A stretch of 64,000 nt of DNA from Sphingobacteriales bacterium (GTDB lineage Bacteria > Bacteroidota > Bacteroidia > Chitinophagales > JADIYW01): the NCBI GenBank assembly GCA_016721245.1, contig JADKIQ010000007.1:216265-280264 (forward strand), in the 5' to 3' direction. Shown in pieces: positions 8,639-18,090 of the stretch. The position numbers and the translations under genes are program-made. The notes under the pieces are model-generated. The model was not told where the DNA came from and made no database searches. It saw only the letters and a list, made by a program, of their open reading frames with translations. The first letter of the stretch is position 1; each line of letters opens with the position of its first letter.

Positions 8639-9613
8639 TTATTTAAATATCCTTACAATATTTGTAACAAAGATTACAATTACAAAGATAGCATTCAGTA
8701 TTTCGCCGAAGCGCTTTTTACGAATTCTTAACATAAACAATGACAGGAAAATACTGACCGGAATAAACAGCAAAGCAAAAACGGTTTCATCCAGATGGCC
8801 GCTGAGCAGAATAACAAGCACCATTCCCACAAAATAGAAAATCAGCATATTCAGGTTTTTTCTTCTTTTAAATCCAGTGGAATACATAATACCACGCATG
8901 CTGATAAACGAAAATAGCAAATACACCCCTGTTAAAAGCAGATTGATAAAATCAGGTATACTTTTATATATTGTTTGAAAATGAAAAGGCACCATGGAAA
9001 ATGCGCTGATATTTATGAATAGATCAGCTATGTAACTAACAGAGAGCAACAGATAAAATGGAAACAGAATTCCAAATAAAAGCATGAGGTATTCATTAAA
9101 CCGGAATGGTTTTATTGCGTACAGAATCAGAAACAAAAATGGTACGAACAGCAGAAAATTTAAATTAATGACACATAAAACGCCTCCCAACACACCTGCA
9201 TTAAAACATTCCAGTTTGGTGCTTTCCTTTACGGTAACGATTAAAAAGGTTTGAAACAGCAGCAACAAGATAAATCCGATAAGTAAATAAATACTCAACT
9301 CATTGAACTGTGGTATCAATGACGTAACAAGCGTAAAATAAAGCGCAGGAATCATGCTGCTGCCTTCGTGATAATCAGCCTTATAAAATAAATAATTAAA
9401 CCAGATAGCTTGTGATATCAGACATATTTGTGCCAGTAAAAAATTAAGCAGAAAACTTCCGGAAAGCAACAACCCTACAGAACCCCATAAATTATGGACA
9501 TCCGAAACCGGTATTATTTTTGACGCAATTAAGAACGGTATCTTAACTGCAACAAACAGGAAAATAAAGGCGAGTACGGTAGGCGGTTGTTGAGATTTAA
9601 AATAAGAAAGCAT
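8639..9613 (-). CDS. Polytopic membrane protein, uncharacterised (DUF6427-like)
   Basis: 324 residues with about nine to ten hydrophobic segments and few charged residues. The central motif LFYKADYHEGSSMIPALYF between membrane segments is distinctive. The overall pattern recalls the Bacteroidota-specific DUF6427 family, but I cannot confirm this without a profile search. It lacks catalytic motifs that I recognise. It is the last gene of a minus-strand series running from oppA; the preceding gene ends 24 bases upstream, within which a short 7-bp repeat array occurs. purQ begins 56 bases beyond its stop. Confidence 0.7.
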   Translation of the reverse strand: MLSYFKSQQPPTVLAFIFLFVAVKIPFLIASKIIPVSDVHNLWGSVGLLLSGSFLLNFLLAQICLISQAIWFNYLFYKADYHEGSSMIPALYFTLVTSLIPQFNELSIYLLIGFILLLLFQTFLIVTVKESTKLECFNAGVLGGVLCVINLNFLLFVPFLFLILYAIKPFRFNEYLMLLFGILFPFYLLLSVSYIADLFINISAFSMVPFHFQTIYKSIPDFINLLLTGVYLLFSFISMRGIMYSTGFKRRKNLNMLIFYFVGMVLVILLSGHLDETVFALLFIPVSIFLSLFMLRIRKKRFGEILNAIFVIVIFVTNIVRIFK

Positions 9614-9617
9614 ATGT

Positions 9618-9638
9618 CTTACACCTACGATTTACGTT
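9618..9638 (-). repeat. 7-bp array upstream of the 9613 start
   Basis: On the coding strand three heptamers with consensus rnyGTAr (for example ATCGTAG) lie 4 bases before the ATG. Degenerate but in register. Confidence 0.4.
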
Positions 9639-11161
9639 TAATACTGAAACAATACAAATTGAATACTTCGTTTTTGTTCACTTGGAATTATAATGGAATG
9701 TCCGTCTAATTGCTTTGCTTTTAAGGGCACCATGACCAGGTTTTGTTTTTCACTATTCATCATGCTCTGGCGTTTGGTCAATCCGTTCGGATTTACATTA
9801 TACTCTACAAAATTACCATTGCTGTAAAAATCCTCATTATATAAAAACTTCAGGACATTATTGGCTTCAAAAAAAGCAAAAGAAGAATAATAGCCATCAT
9901 CATTTTCAGATACCTGAGATTTAGGCATATTCGTCTGCCAGTCCAGCGTTCCATCTGTGTTAATCGAAAAAACGCCAATATCATAATAGTGATTCTGGTC
10001 AATATATCTTACAGACGGCGTATAAGGCACAGCATTGTAATAACCGAAATTATTAGTTGCCATTCGTTCTGCCTTTGTAAATTTATATTCGCCTTCCGTA
10101 ATCAGCAAGAACCCTCCGTCGCTGCGTGGAATAATACGTTTGGGCTTTACCAGACTCGCTTTATCCTGCCATGTTTTAAACTCATTCGTCTGCGACTTTT
10201 GTAGTATCTCATCGCTAAAAGGCATTTTAGTACTCAGCAACACTGTATTTGTCCTGAAATCAATTATCTGATAAAAAAGTCCGATATCACTTTTGTTTTT
10301 GCTGTTCTTATATGCTGCTGCGATATAGGCAACATCTCTTTGAGTACTCACTTCCGTAATCAGATTTTTAAATACATAATCGGGATTTTGTAAAACATTT
10401 TCTCCGATAGTATTGGTACTTCTGTTGAATGTCAGTGTGGTATATCTGTCGTAATTATAATCACCATCATTATTGTCATTACCAATAATTGCAATTACAT
10501 TTCCCTGATTATTGATTTTAATGGATTTTAAAGAAGCGTTATTAAGATCCGGCGCTGAAAACAGATTTCTGTTTAAAATTCTTATAGAGTCGCTTAAGAT
10601 TGTAAATCTTACAAAGTAAGATGCCTTTGTTTTCAGCATACTAAAAGTCAGTATTTTAGATTTGTCAGGTGATGTTTTCACATAAAACGCCTTCCCTTTC
10701 CCGATACTCATCTGTGGAATGGAGTCCAGCAAAATAGTTTCATTCGGTATCGTGAGTTTTTCATCTAAAATTTTCAGTTTGAAATACTGGTAGTTTTCGC
10801 CGTTGGTGGTATAAAAAACAAGAATTTTGTTTTGCAGTAAAATAAAACTTTCCAACGTAGCGGCCTTTCCTTTGAATGGCAGATCCCTTCTGTTTGCAAT
10901 TCTTAATTTATCATCATACGTAACGAGCTCACTTTCGTTATTGCCAAAATAATGCACTACAATTCCTAAATCATTTTTTCCAATAATTTCATAATCCGAA
11001 AACCGGCTCGCTACTTTATCGGGAAAGGATTTGGTGATGGTTTGTGCAAATGAGGAATTAGCCGAACATACTGTCAATGTAACGATGAAAAAACAAACGC
11101 ATAATACAAGCTGATGCCTGATTGCTTTAGTCTTCATTATTTCATTGCTAAATTGTTTCAT
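9638..11161 (-). CDS. Secreted protein, probably beta-propeller-like, unknown function
   Basis: 507 residues beginning with a long signal peptide. Met9 (MKTKAIRHQLVL) is a better start than Met1, giving a normal signal ending in SSFAQ. The rest is rich in alternating hydrophobic and polar residues, with repeated segments of the type YFVRFTILSD..., AYIAAAYKNS..., VLKFLYNEDFYS. These are consistent with beta-strand repeats of a propeller. No catalytic motif is visible and no family is recognised. It lies 13 bases downstream of oppC, so it may belong to the peptide-transport transcript as a periplasmic or outer-membrane companion; that role is only inferred from position. Confidence 0.7.
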   Translation of the reverse strand: MKQFSNEIMKTKAIRHQLVLCVCFFIVTLTVCSANSSFAQTITKSFPDKVASRFSDYEIIGKNDLGIVVHYFGNNESELVTYDDKLRIANRRDLPFKGKAATLESFILLQNKILVFYTTNGENYQYFKLKILDEKLTIPNETILLDSIPQMSIGKGKAFYVKTSPDKSKILTFSMLKTKASYFVRFTILSDSIRILNRNLFSAPDLNNASLKSIKINNQGNVIAIIGNDNNDGDYNYDRYTTLTFNRSTNTIGENVLQNPDYVFKNLITEVSTQRDVAYIAAAYKNSKNKSDIGLFYQIIDFRTNTVLLSTKMPFSDEILQKSQTNEFKTWQDKASLVKPKRIIPRSDGGFLLITEGEYKFTKAERMATNNFGYYNAVPYTPSVRYIDQNHYYDIGVFSINTDGTLDWQTNMPKSQVSENDDGYYSSFAFFEANNVLKFLYNEDFYSNGNFVEYNVNPNGLTKRQSMMNSEKQNLVMVPLKAKQLDGHSIIIPSEQKRSIQFVLFQY

Positions 11162-11174
11162 TACTGAATTAATT

Positions 11175-12455
11175 TTATTTCTTCTGTCTCGGATCTAAAG
11201 CATCTGTCAATCCTTCTCCTATAAGGTTAAACAAGGTTACCGTCAAAAAGATGGCGATACCAGGGAAAATAGCCACCCACATCTGTGATTTACTGCCCTG
11301 TGCTTTTGCCAAAATTTTGCCCCACGTTACCACTTCTGCCGGCACACCAATTCCCAAAAACGACAAGCTCGATTCAATTAAGATAGCCGCTGCTATGCCA
11401 AATGCTACCGTAATCAATACCGGCGCAATAGCGTTTGGAATGGCATGTTTAAATAAAATCCTCCATCTGGAATAACCTAATGCTTCTGATGCTTCTATAT
11501 ATTCCAAACTTCTTACTTTCAGTAATTCTGCACGAATAAACCGTGCAATTTCCGTCCAGGATGTAAGTCCTATTATCACCATAATCAATACAATACCCGG
11601 TTTTGAAATAGCAATCACTGCTATTATTAAAAATAAACGCGGAATCGATACTAATATTTCAATCATACGCTGTACAATAATATCGACAGGAATATTGACC
11701 TTGGTTTTGAAAAACGGAATTACCTTCAGCACAAAACCCAACAGATATCCTGCAAACAATGCTCCGATGAAAATCAGTAAACTCAGCAGCAACTCGCCCA
11801 AGAATTTTATGATAGATTCACCGATGGCATCACTTAAGGTATAGCTGCGTGTCATAAAGGCATAAAACCATCCGAGAAAAAAGAAGATAATACTCATAAT
11901 TACACTAGCCCGTGAAATTTGAATTTTATTGTCTCCGAAAAATCCCGCAATGGCACCTAATAATATTCCAATAAAAGAGGCTATGGACATGGAAATGATT
12001 CCAACGATAAAGGCAATACGCGTTCCGTGAATCAGACCAGCCGTAATATCTCTGCCGATATCATCCGTACCAAACCAGTGTCTCCAGCGGGTAGATGCTA
12101 CGTTTTGCTTACCAAAGGGAGAAACAAAACCCGAGTTAAAAAAATCCTGATTGGTAGTAGAATATGGAATCGGCGCTCTCAGACATTTATCAAACTTCGC
12201 GTCAATCCAGTTGATGTTTAATAAATCTTTCGGCCATTTTGCCAGCCCTAAACTCACACCGTAATCCCTGAAAATAGGAAAATAGGTATTGCCTTTGTAT
12301 TCACAGTAAATCGGTTTTTCGTTGGCTATAAAATCAGCAAACAAGGCTATCATCGCCATAAAAATTATAACATACATGGAGTACAATGCCCGCTTATTGC
12401 TGCTGAATTGTCTTTTTACGTACGACCAGTAATCCTGTTTTATTTCTTCTGCCAT
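11175..12455 (-). CDS. oppC: Peptide ABC transporter permease (OppC/DppC family)
   Basis: 426 residues, longer than the classical 300. The N-terminal OppC_N segment is followed by a roughly 90-residue periplasmic insertion before the HWFGTDDIGRDI block that marks this family. The ABC-permease EAA loop is visible as EASEALGYSRWRILFKHAIPNAI. An additional hydrophobic insertion sits after the second core segment (around residues 185-250), as in other Bacteroidota homologues. With OppB it forms the inner-membrane channel of an oligopeptide importer. The gap to oppB is 14 bases. Confidence 0.92.
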   Translation of the reverse strand: MAEEIKQDYWSYVKRQFSSNKRALYSMYVIIFMAMIALFADFIANEKPIYCEYKGNTYFPIFRDYGVSLGLAKWPKDLLNINWIDAKFDKCLRAPIPYSTTNQDFFNSGFVSPFGKQNVASTRWRHWFGTDDIGRDITAGLIHGTRIAFIVGIISMSIASFIGILLGAIAGFFGDNKIQISRASVIMSIIFFFLGWFYAFMTRSYTLSDAIGESIIKFLGELLLSLLIFIGALFAGYLLGFVLKVIPFFKTKVNIPVDIIVQRMIEILVSIPRLFLIIAVIAISKPGIVLIMVIIGLTSWTEIARFIRAELLKVRSLEYIEASEALGYSRWRILFKHAIPNAIAPVLITVAFGIAAAILIESSLSFLGIGVPAEVVTWGKILAKAQGSKSQMWVAIFPGIAIFLTVTLFNLIGEGLTDALDPRQKK

Positions 12456-12469
12456 AGCTGCTGTTTCTT

Positions 12470-13900
12470 CTATTTTTTATTGTATGATATTCTCGGATCC
12501 ACCACTGCATATAAAATATCTGCCACTAAATATCCCACCATCGTAAGGATGGCAGAAAACATAACGATGGTATAAATCATTGGATAATTTCTTGCAGAAA
12601 TAGCCTCTATGGCCGTTTTTCCCATACCGGGAATAGAAAATTTATTTTCTATAATGATAGCTCCACTGATGACCAACGGAAATACATTTGCAAACAAGGT
12701 AATAATTGGCAATAGGGAATTCTTAAATGCATGTTTCCACAATACATTTTTTTCATCTAATCCTTTTGCACGCGCAGTTCTGATATAATCCTGAGAAAGC
12801 GTGTTGATCATAGCTCCGCGCATCTGACGATATAAAAATGCCAAGCCTCCGTAGGTAAAACAAACCATAGGTAATATCAAATGATAAAATCTTGTCCAGA
12901 AGACTGTCAGGAAACTATCCGAATCAGAAATTTCTCCGACACCATACGCAGGAAACCAACTGAGGAAATCACCTCCTCCTAAAAACATAATCAGCAAAGT
13001 GGCTACCCAGAATACCGGCAATGAATACAGCATAAACAAGGTGGTAGACATAACTTTATCGCTGGTACTGTCTTTCTTTGCTGCGGCCTTAATCCCTAAG
13101 GGAATCGCAATTAAATAGGTTAAAATAATAGAAACTATACTCAACATAACCGTCCATCTCACAGCTTCCCAAATAACCTTTTTCACCGGCCGCTGATCCT
13201 GATAGGAAATACCGAAATCACCTACCATAAATTTTGTTATCCATTGATGATATTGATTTTGTGTACCATACCAATGTACTGCCGGAATGTATTTTTTGTA
13301 AACGGTTGCTTTGCCTTTTACGCCTTTCTCATAATTACCTTCAACAGTTTGGAAGTAAGTCTTTACTTCAGATAAAGATGCTGAAACGTTCAGGTTGGTT
13401 GTTATTGAAGCAAAGGATGATTTAATGGCATTATCATCGTAATTGATATAAAGTTTCTGTAATTTTTCTTTAATATTGATGAGTGCATCTGCATTTGTTG
13501 AATCTTTCTGCACTTTGGCGACCTTAAACTCAAACTCTTTCAAAGAGTTGTAATAGGTCTGGATTTCAGTCCAGTTGCCATATTTGTCTATAAGTCGTTC
13601 TAAATTCTGACGGTGAAATTTTTTAGGGATTTCATGCAGGTTCTGCGGCACTGCTCTATTCGTAAGGCTGAAATAAAAAATAGGCAAATTCAGCCCTAAC
13701 TGTTCCCGTTTGTCAATGTAGGCTTTTTCGGATGCCTGTGCATTGGCAGACGAACCCATTTCACTGTTGGAATTCAGCATCTGCTCTACGGGATCACCCG
13801 GCACATTTACACTCAGGTAGAAAGTCACTAACGATATAACAAATAACGTCGGAATAAAAATAGCGATACGCTTTACTATATACTTTAACATGCTGTCCAA
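12470..13900 (-). CDS. oppB: Peptide ABC transporter permease (OppB/DppB family)
   Basis: 476 residues with the N-terminal OppB hallmark (ikRIaifIPTLFVISLVTFYLSVNVPGDPVEQM). A 150-residue polar, partly coiled-coil periplasmic insertion follows. Next come the GDFGISYQDQRPV block and the EAA-like loop DYIRTARAKGLDEKNVLWKHAFKNSL. The large insertion between the first membrane segment and the core is typical of Bacteroidota versions. It pairs with OppC (14 bases downstream). A hairpin terminator lies between oppA and this gene, so it is probably expressed at a lower level than oppA by partial readthrough. Confidence 0.92.
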   Translation of the reverse strand: MDSMLKYIVKRIAIFIPTLFVISLVTFYLSVNVPGDPVEQMLNSNSEMGSSANAQASEKAYIDKREQLGLNLPIFYFSLTNRAVPQNLHEIPKKFHRQNLERLIDKYGNWTEIQTYYNSLKEFEFKVAKVQKDSTNADALINIKEKLQKLYINYDDNAIKSSFASITTNLNVSASLSEVKTYFQTVEGNYEKGVKGKATVYKKYIPAVHWYGTQNQYHQWITKFMVGDFGISYQDQRPVKKVIWEAVRWTVMLSIVSIILTYLIAIPLGIKAAAKKDSTSDKVMSTTLFMLYSLPVFWVATLLIMFLGGGDFLSWFPAYGVGEISDSDSFLTVFWTRFYHLILPMVCFTYGGLAFLYRQMRGAMINTLSQDYIRTARAKGLDEKNVLWKHAFKNSLLPIITLFANVFPLVISGAIIIENKFSIPGMGKTAIEAISARNYPMIYTIVMFSAILTMVGYLVADILYAVVDPRISYNKK

Positions 13901-13939
13901 AAATACAATTTTAGTTGGTATTTTTATTCTACAAAAAAC

Positions 13940-13970
13940 TAAAAATCCCGCAGAATCTGCGGGATTTTCT
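13940..13970 (-). terminator. Hairpin (attenuator) between oppA and oppB
   Basis: A 12-bp stem (AAAATCCCGCAG and complement) with a 3-base loop. The minus-strand side ends in a T-run. It is placed 35 bases after the oppA stop and 40 before the oppB start. Such hairpins commonly make the binding-protein mRNA more abundant than the permease mRNA. Confidence 0.8.
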
Positions 13971-14004
13971 ATTGTTTAAGATTTTAAGGGGTAAACTATG
14001 TTTT

Positions 14005-15783
14005 TTATTTATCCTGACCTTCTACTTTGTAGCCTTTTTTTACTTTAAATGCTGCAAACCAAGCTCCAGGGTATACCGGACCTGCTTTGGTATTTTCAAA
14101 TCTGCTGTGAATACAGTTTCTGAAATTTTGATTAAACAAGAATACATATGGCACCTCATCGTGTGTAATTTGCTGCCATTCTTTGTATAAGGCATTTCTC
14201 TTGGGAACATCCATTTCCGTTCTGATTTGGTCAATTAAAGCGTCTGTTTTAGCTGTACCGTAATTCATATAATTAGAACCACCATTAGAAGAAGATGTAT
14301 GAAAAATTTGTTTCTCATCATCCGGGCGTGGTTGTTTTACCCAAGACTGATAGAACAATTGACAATTTTGTTTTTTTAATTCATCTAAATATAAACTCCA
14401 ATCCAATGGTTTAATATTTAACGTAATGCCAGCCTGTTTAAATGTTTGCTGAATTAATAAACCCACCGTTTCTCTTAATGGGTTTCCTGCGTTGTAATTA
14501 AATGTAACTTCAAACTTAGTTTTCTGACCGTCAATCGTTTTATCTAAAACACCATCTCCATCACTGTCTGCCCAACCTGCTTCTGTCAATAAGGCTTTCG
14601 CTTTTTCTACATCGTACGGATAAGGTTTGATGTCATTATTGTAGGCGTCTTTTTTCATTGGCAAGATAGAACCTACTACCCGAACACCTTTTCCATATAA
14701 TATTTTTTCGATGATTTGGTCTACATTCGTCAGGTAACATAAAGCCTGACGAACTTTTACATCACTCAGAATTTTGTCTTTATTATTAATACCAATTGCC
14801 TGATAAGACAACATTTGTGGTTCAGATTTTACAAAATTTTCCTTGAATTTCGGTGAATTATCTAATTCTATATATTCTTTCACAGGTGTTACATAGATAA
14901 AGTCTAACTTTTCGTCTACCAATGCCGTTAATGCCGTATTAAAATCATTGATAGTTTCAAACACCAAACGTTTTGGATATGCCTCGAAATATTCATTTTC
15001 TTTATTCACTTTATCACCCCACCAGTTTGGCTTACGTTCCAAAATCAGACGTTGTCCTGTTTCAAAAGATACCAGACGGTAAGCACCGGAACCTTTTACA
15101 AGACTGGTATCACGGGCCACTTTTTCTGAATTAAAATTATCGGCAAATTCTTTAATGGACGGGTCATTTGTTGCTTGTGCGTTTCCTGAAATCAAACTGG
15201 ACAACGTGTATTTACGCAAGGTTTGTTTCGGATCGTACACCGCTTCCGGCATAATTTTTATATCATAACCAACGCCATCTTCCATGCCGATGTATTTATT
15301 GCAAACCACGGTAAATTTTCTGTTGTTATCGGGATATGTTTTAAAATCCTTTATATAATCTACACCCGGTTTAACATTGTCATTGTTTACTTTTGGACAA
15401 AATGCCGTTTTGAAAGAAAAAAGAACATCGTCTACAGTAATAGGTGCGCCATTATCCCAGGCTGCCTCCGGACGCAGTTCAAAATCCATTTCTGCCAGAT
15501 CTCCGTTTACTCTTACAACCGGTCTTGCTTTTGCCAGTACAGGAATAATTTCCATGGTCTGGTGGTCATACGCTAATAGCGTTTGAAAGATATTCGGAAT
15601 GACGTATTCGTTTGAATAAGCATCTGAAGTGGTAATTGGATTTAATCCCTTTGCATCGGATAAACCGTGTATCACCACCTGATCTTTATATACTTTGTTG
15701 GAACCGCCTTTGTTGCCTTTACAACCGGTTAGCGCTACTGAAAAAGCTGTAACAGCTAAAATAAAACTGACTTTTTTAAACAT
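14005..15783 (-). CDS. oppA: Peptide-binding lipoprotein (SBP family 5, OppA-like)
   Basis: 592 residues. The signal peptide has a lipobox (VALTGC, Cys20), so it is probably anchored by lipid. The family-5 solute-binding signature is seen in the LRPEAAWDNGAPITVDDVLFSFKT stretch around residues 100-125 and the C-terminal TDALIDQIRTEMDVPKRNALYKEWQQI. It should deliver peptides to OppBC. The minus-strand start is 20 bases downstream of a TATTTTTG -7 box inside an inverted repeat. No OppD/OppF ATPase gene is present in this window, so the ATPases must be elsewhere. Confidence 0.92.
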   Translation of the reverse strand: MFKKVSFILAVTAFSVALTGCKGNKGGSNKVYKDQVVIHGLSDAKGLNPITTSDAYSNEYVIPNIFQTLLAYDHQTMEIIPVLAKARPVVRVNGDLAEMDFELRPEAAWDNGAPITVDDVLFSFKTAFCPKVNNDNVKPGVDYIKDFKTYPDNNRKFTVVCNKYIGMEDGVGYDIKIMPEAVYDPKQTLRKYTLSSLISGNAQATNDPSIKEFADNFNSEKVARDTSLVKGSGAYRLVSFETGQRLILERKPNWWGDKVNKENEYFEAYPKRLVFETINDFNTALTALVDEKLDFIYVTPVKEYIELDNSPKFKENFVKSEPQMLSYQAIGINNKDKILSDVKVRQALCYLTNVDQIIEKILYGKGVRVVGSILPMKKDAYNNDIKPYPYDVEKAKALLTEAGWADSDGDGVLDKTIDGQKTKFEVTFNYNAGNPLRETVGLLIQQTFKQAGITLNIKPLDWSLYLDELKKQNCQLFYQSWVKQPRPDDEKQIFHTSSSNGGSNYMNYGTAKTDALIDQIRTEMDVPKRNALYKEWQQITHDEVPYVFLFNQNFRNCIHSRFENTKAGPVYPGAWFAAFKVKKGYKVEGQDK

Positions 15784-15786
15784 ATG

Positions 15787-15815
15787 ACTCTTATTTAGGT
15801 TACAAAAATAAGAGT
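15787..15815. promoter_or_regulatory. Divergent promoter region with 10-bp inverted repeat
   Basis: ACTCTTATTT (15787-15796) and its exact complement (15806-15815) flank a 9-base centre. The minus-strand -7 box TATTTTTG (15810-15803) for oppA overlaps the right arm, so a dimeric regulator bound here could block oppA. It lies between oppA and the epimerase gene. Confidence 0.5.
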
Positions 15816-15837
15816 TTTAAACGTTAAATTGCTACAT

Positions 15838-16731
15838 ATGAAAAAAGTTATCATTACAGGAGGCACAGGATTGGTAGGTCAGCGACTGACAACCCTGCTT
15901 AAACATAAAGGATTTGAAGTCAGTATTTTATGCAGAAACCCAAAAAGACCAAATGAATTTAAATGGAATATAGATGAACACTATATCGATGAGCGTGTTT
16001 TTGAACAGGCATCTGCCATCATCCATCTTGCAGGTGCCGGGGTGGCCGATAAGCGCTGGACAGCATCCAGAAAAAAGGAAATAATAGAAAGCAGAACCAA
16101 ATCTGCCCATTTGCTATATGAGTATCTTGCAAAAGGAAAATATCCTGTAGCTTCCTTCATTTCCGCATCTGCCGTGGGCTTTTACGGAGACCGAAAAACT
16201 GAACTGCTCACGGAAGATTCAGCAAACGGAAGTGGTTTTCTGGCGGAAGTTTGCAAGGTATGGGAAGAAGAAGCAGAAAAATTCTTAGCATTAAATATTG
16301 CGGTCAGCAAAGTTAGAATCGGCATTGTGCTCAGCAAAGACGGCGGAGCCTTGCCAAAACTGGATTTCCCGATTAAGTTCGGCATTGGCGCTTATATCGG
16401 CGATGGAAAACAATTTGTTCCATGGATTCATATTGATGACTTATGCAACATCTTTATTCATCTGCTGGAAAACAACCTGCACGATACCTATAACGGTTGC
16501 GCACCGGATATCAAAACTAATAAAGAAATGAGTGAAACTATCGCAGAGGTATTACATCGTCCGTTTATTCCATTTCCTGCACCTGGATTTATTTTAAAAA
16601 CGGTGATGGGCGAAATGGCATCCATGCTGCTGATGAGTAACAATTGTTCTTCGCAAAAAATAATAAATACCGGATTTGTCTTTCAATATCCTGAATTAAA
16701 AGAAGCGCTGCAGAATATTTATGAGAAATAA
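15838..16731 (+). CDS. TIGR01777-family NAD(P)-dependent epimerase (SDR)
   Basis: 297 residues from the ATG at 15838; an in-frame TTG nine bases earlier is not needed. It is an atypical SDR with the nucleotide-binding loop TGGTGLVGQRL at residues 7-17, the family-specific HLAGAGVADKRWTASRKKEI block, the YG..K region as SAVGFYGDRKTE, and the C-terminal DUF1731-type segment (LHRPFIPFPAPGFILKTVMGEMASMLL). It is related to E. coli YfcH and human SDR39U1, whose substrates are unknown. It is divergent from oppA and followed after 57 bases by the beta-helix gene. Confidence 0.9.
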   Translation: MKKVIITGGTGLVGQRLTTLLKHKGFEVSILCRNPKRPNEFKWNIDEHYIDERVFEQASAIIHLAGAGVADKRWTASRKKEIIESRTKSAHLLYEYLAKGKYPVASFISASAVGFYGDRKTELLTEDSANGSGFLAEVCKVWEEEAEKFLALNIAVSKVRIGIVLSKDGGALPKLDFPIKFGIGAYIGDGKQFVPWIHIDDLCNIFIHLLENNLHDTYNGCAPDIKTNKEMSETIAEVLHRPFIPFPAPGFILKTVMGEMASMLLMSNNCSSQKIINTGFVFQYPELKEALQNIYEK

Positions 16732-16788
16732 ACATTGGTACATTGCTGATAATAAACAATTTGCTATATTCACATAAATTACTCTGAA

Positions 16789-18066
16789 ATGCACAAATTT
16801 ATCTTTTTCTCCTTGATTTTATCTACGGCTCTCTCTTTCCAGAGCTGCAACAGCAACAATAAAAAAGCCGGCGATACTTCCGGTTTTGAAACCGATGAAA
16901 AATTCCAGAAAGAGTTTCAGGAAAAACTGATACTGGTAGAAGATGGCGGAACGGTAGAATTTCCGGAAGGAAAATTCCTGCTTAAGAAAGCACTCTCGAT
17001 TGAAGGAAAAAAGAATGTAACTATCAAAGGTGCAGGTGCGGGAAAAACCATCTTATCTTTTTTGGGACAAGCGGAAGGTGCGGAAGGCATTCTGGTAACC
17101 AATTGTCAGAACATTAATATTGAGAATTTCACCATTCAGGATGCCAAAGGGGATAACCTGAAACTGAAAGGCTGCGATGGCGTACATATTCATCATATGA
17201 ATTCTACCTGGACAACAGGTGCAGATACTTCAAACGGCAACTATGGTTACTATCCGGTAGAGTGCAGAAATGTGCTGATGGAATATTGCGAAGTTTCATA
17301 TTGCGCGGATGCCGGTGTATATATCGGTCAATCTACCAATGTAACCATTCACCATTGCTATGCACATCACAACGTTGCCGGTATCGAAATCGAAAACTGT
17401 ATCAACTCGGATATTTACAAAAACAAAGCGGAAAATAATGCCGGCGGTATTTTAGTATTTGATTTGCCAAAATTATTTCAAGGCAATGGTAGAAATGCAA
17501 AAGTATGGGATAATGATTGTATCGAAAATAATTTCCAGAACTTCGGAAAACCAGGCAGCATTGTTGCCTCTATTCCTCCGGGTTCCGGCATGATTATCAT
17601 GGCTACAGATAGCGTAGATATTTTCAATAACAGAATCATCAACAATAAAACAATTGGAATTGCAACGGTAAGCTATTACATGACGGGCAAAAAACTAAAC
17701 GATACTACTTACGGTCCATACTGCACTTCTATTTTTATACACGATAACAAGTTTGAAAGAAAACTAGCTGTACCTGATTTATCTACTGACTTAGGAAAAT
17801 TGTTAACCGCAACATTCAAAGGTTCACTGGATATTTTTGTGGATGGATCAGCCGACCCGAAAATCAGAGATAAAGACGGACAATTACCGGAAGGAAAAAA
17901 GATATGTATACGAAACAACGGCGACGTGAAATTCGGCAATCTGAATGCATGGAAGACACATGGACGTGAGGATATCATGAACTTCAAGGACAACGACATC
18001 AGCAAGTTTGATTGTTCCTACACGGGAATTAACGGCAATAATCAGAAGCCGGAAGAGGTAAAGTAA
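16789..18066 (+). CDS. Parallel beta-helix lipoprotein (TIGR03805-like), first copy
   Basis: 425 residues with a lipoprotein signal (lipobox ending at Cys20 in SFQSC). Residues 35-230 show repeating right-handed beta-helix turns: VTIKGAGAGKT, NINIENFTIQDAKGDNLKLKGCDGVHIHHM, NVLMEYCEVSYCADAGVYIG, VTIHHCYAHHNVAGIEIENC. These end in PPGSGMIIMATDSVDIFNN turns. It is closely similar along its length to the protein at 19184-20422. Members of this family usually occur next to the diheme cytochrome family found here immediately downstream (gap 24 bases). A polysaccharide- or matrix-binding role is possible but unproven. Confidence 0.85.
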   Translation: MHKFIFFSLILSTALSFQSCNSNNKKAGDTSGFETDEKFQKEFQEKLILVEDGGTVEFPEGKFLLKKALSIEGKKNVTIKGAGAGKTILSFLGQAEGAEGILVTNCQNINIENFTIQDAKGDNLKLKGCDGVHIHHMNSTWTTGADTSNGNYGYYPVECRNVLMEYCEVSYCADAGVYIGQSTNVTIHHCYAHHNVAGIEIENCINSDIYKNKAENNAGGILVFDLPKLFQGNGRNAKVWDNDCIENNFQNFGKPGSIVASIPPGSGMIIMATDSVDIFNNRIINNKTIGIATVSYYMTGKKLNDTTYGPYCTSIFIHDNKFERKLAVPDLSTDLGKLLTATFKGSLDIFVDGSADPKIRDKDGQLPEGKKICIRNNGDVKFGNLNAWKTHGREDIMNFKDNDISKFDCSYTGINGNNQKPEEVK

Positions 18067-18090
18067 TTTCAATAATCTATTAATGAAATC

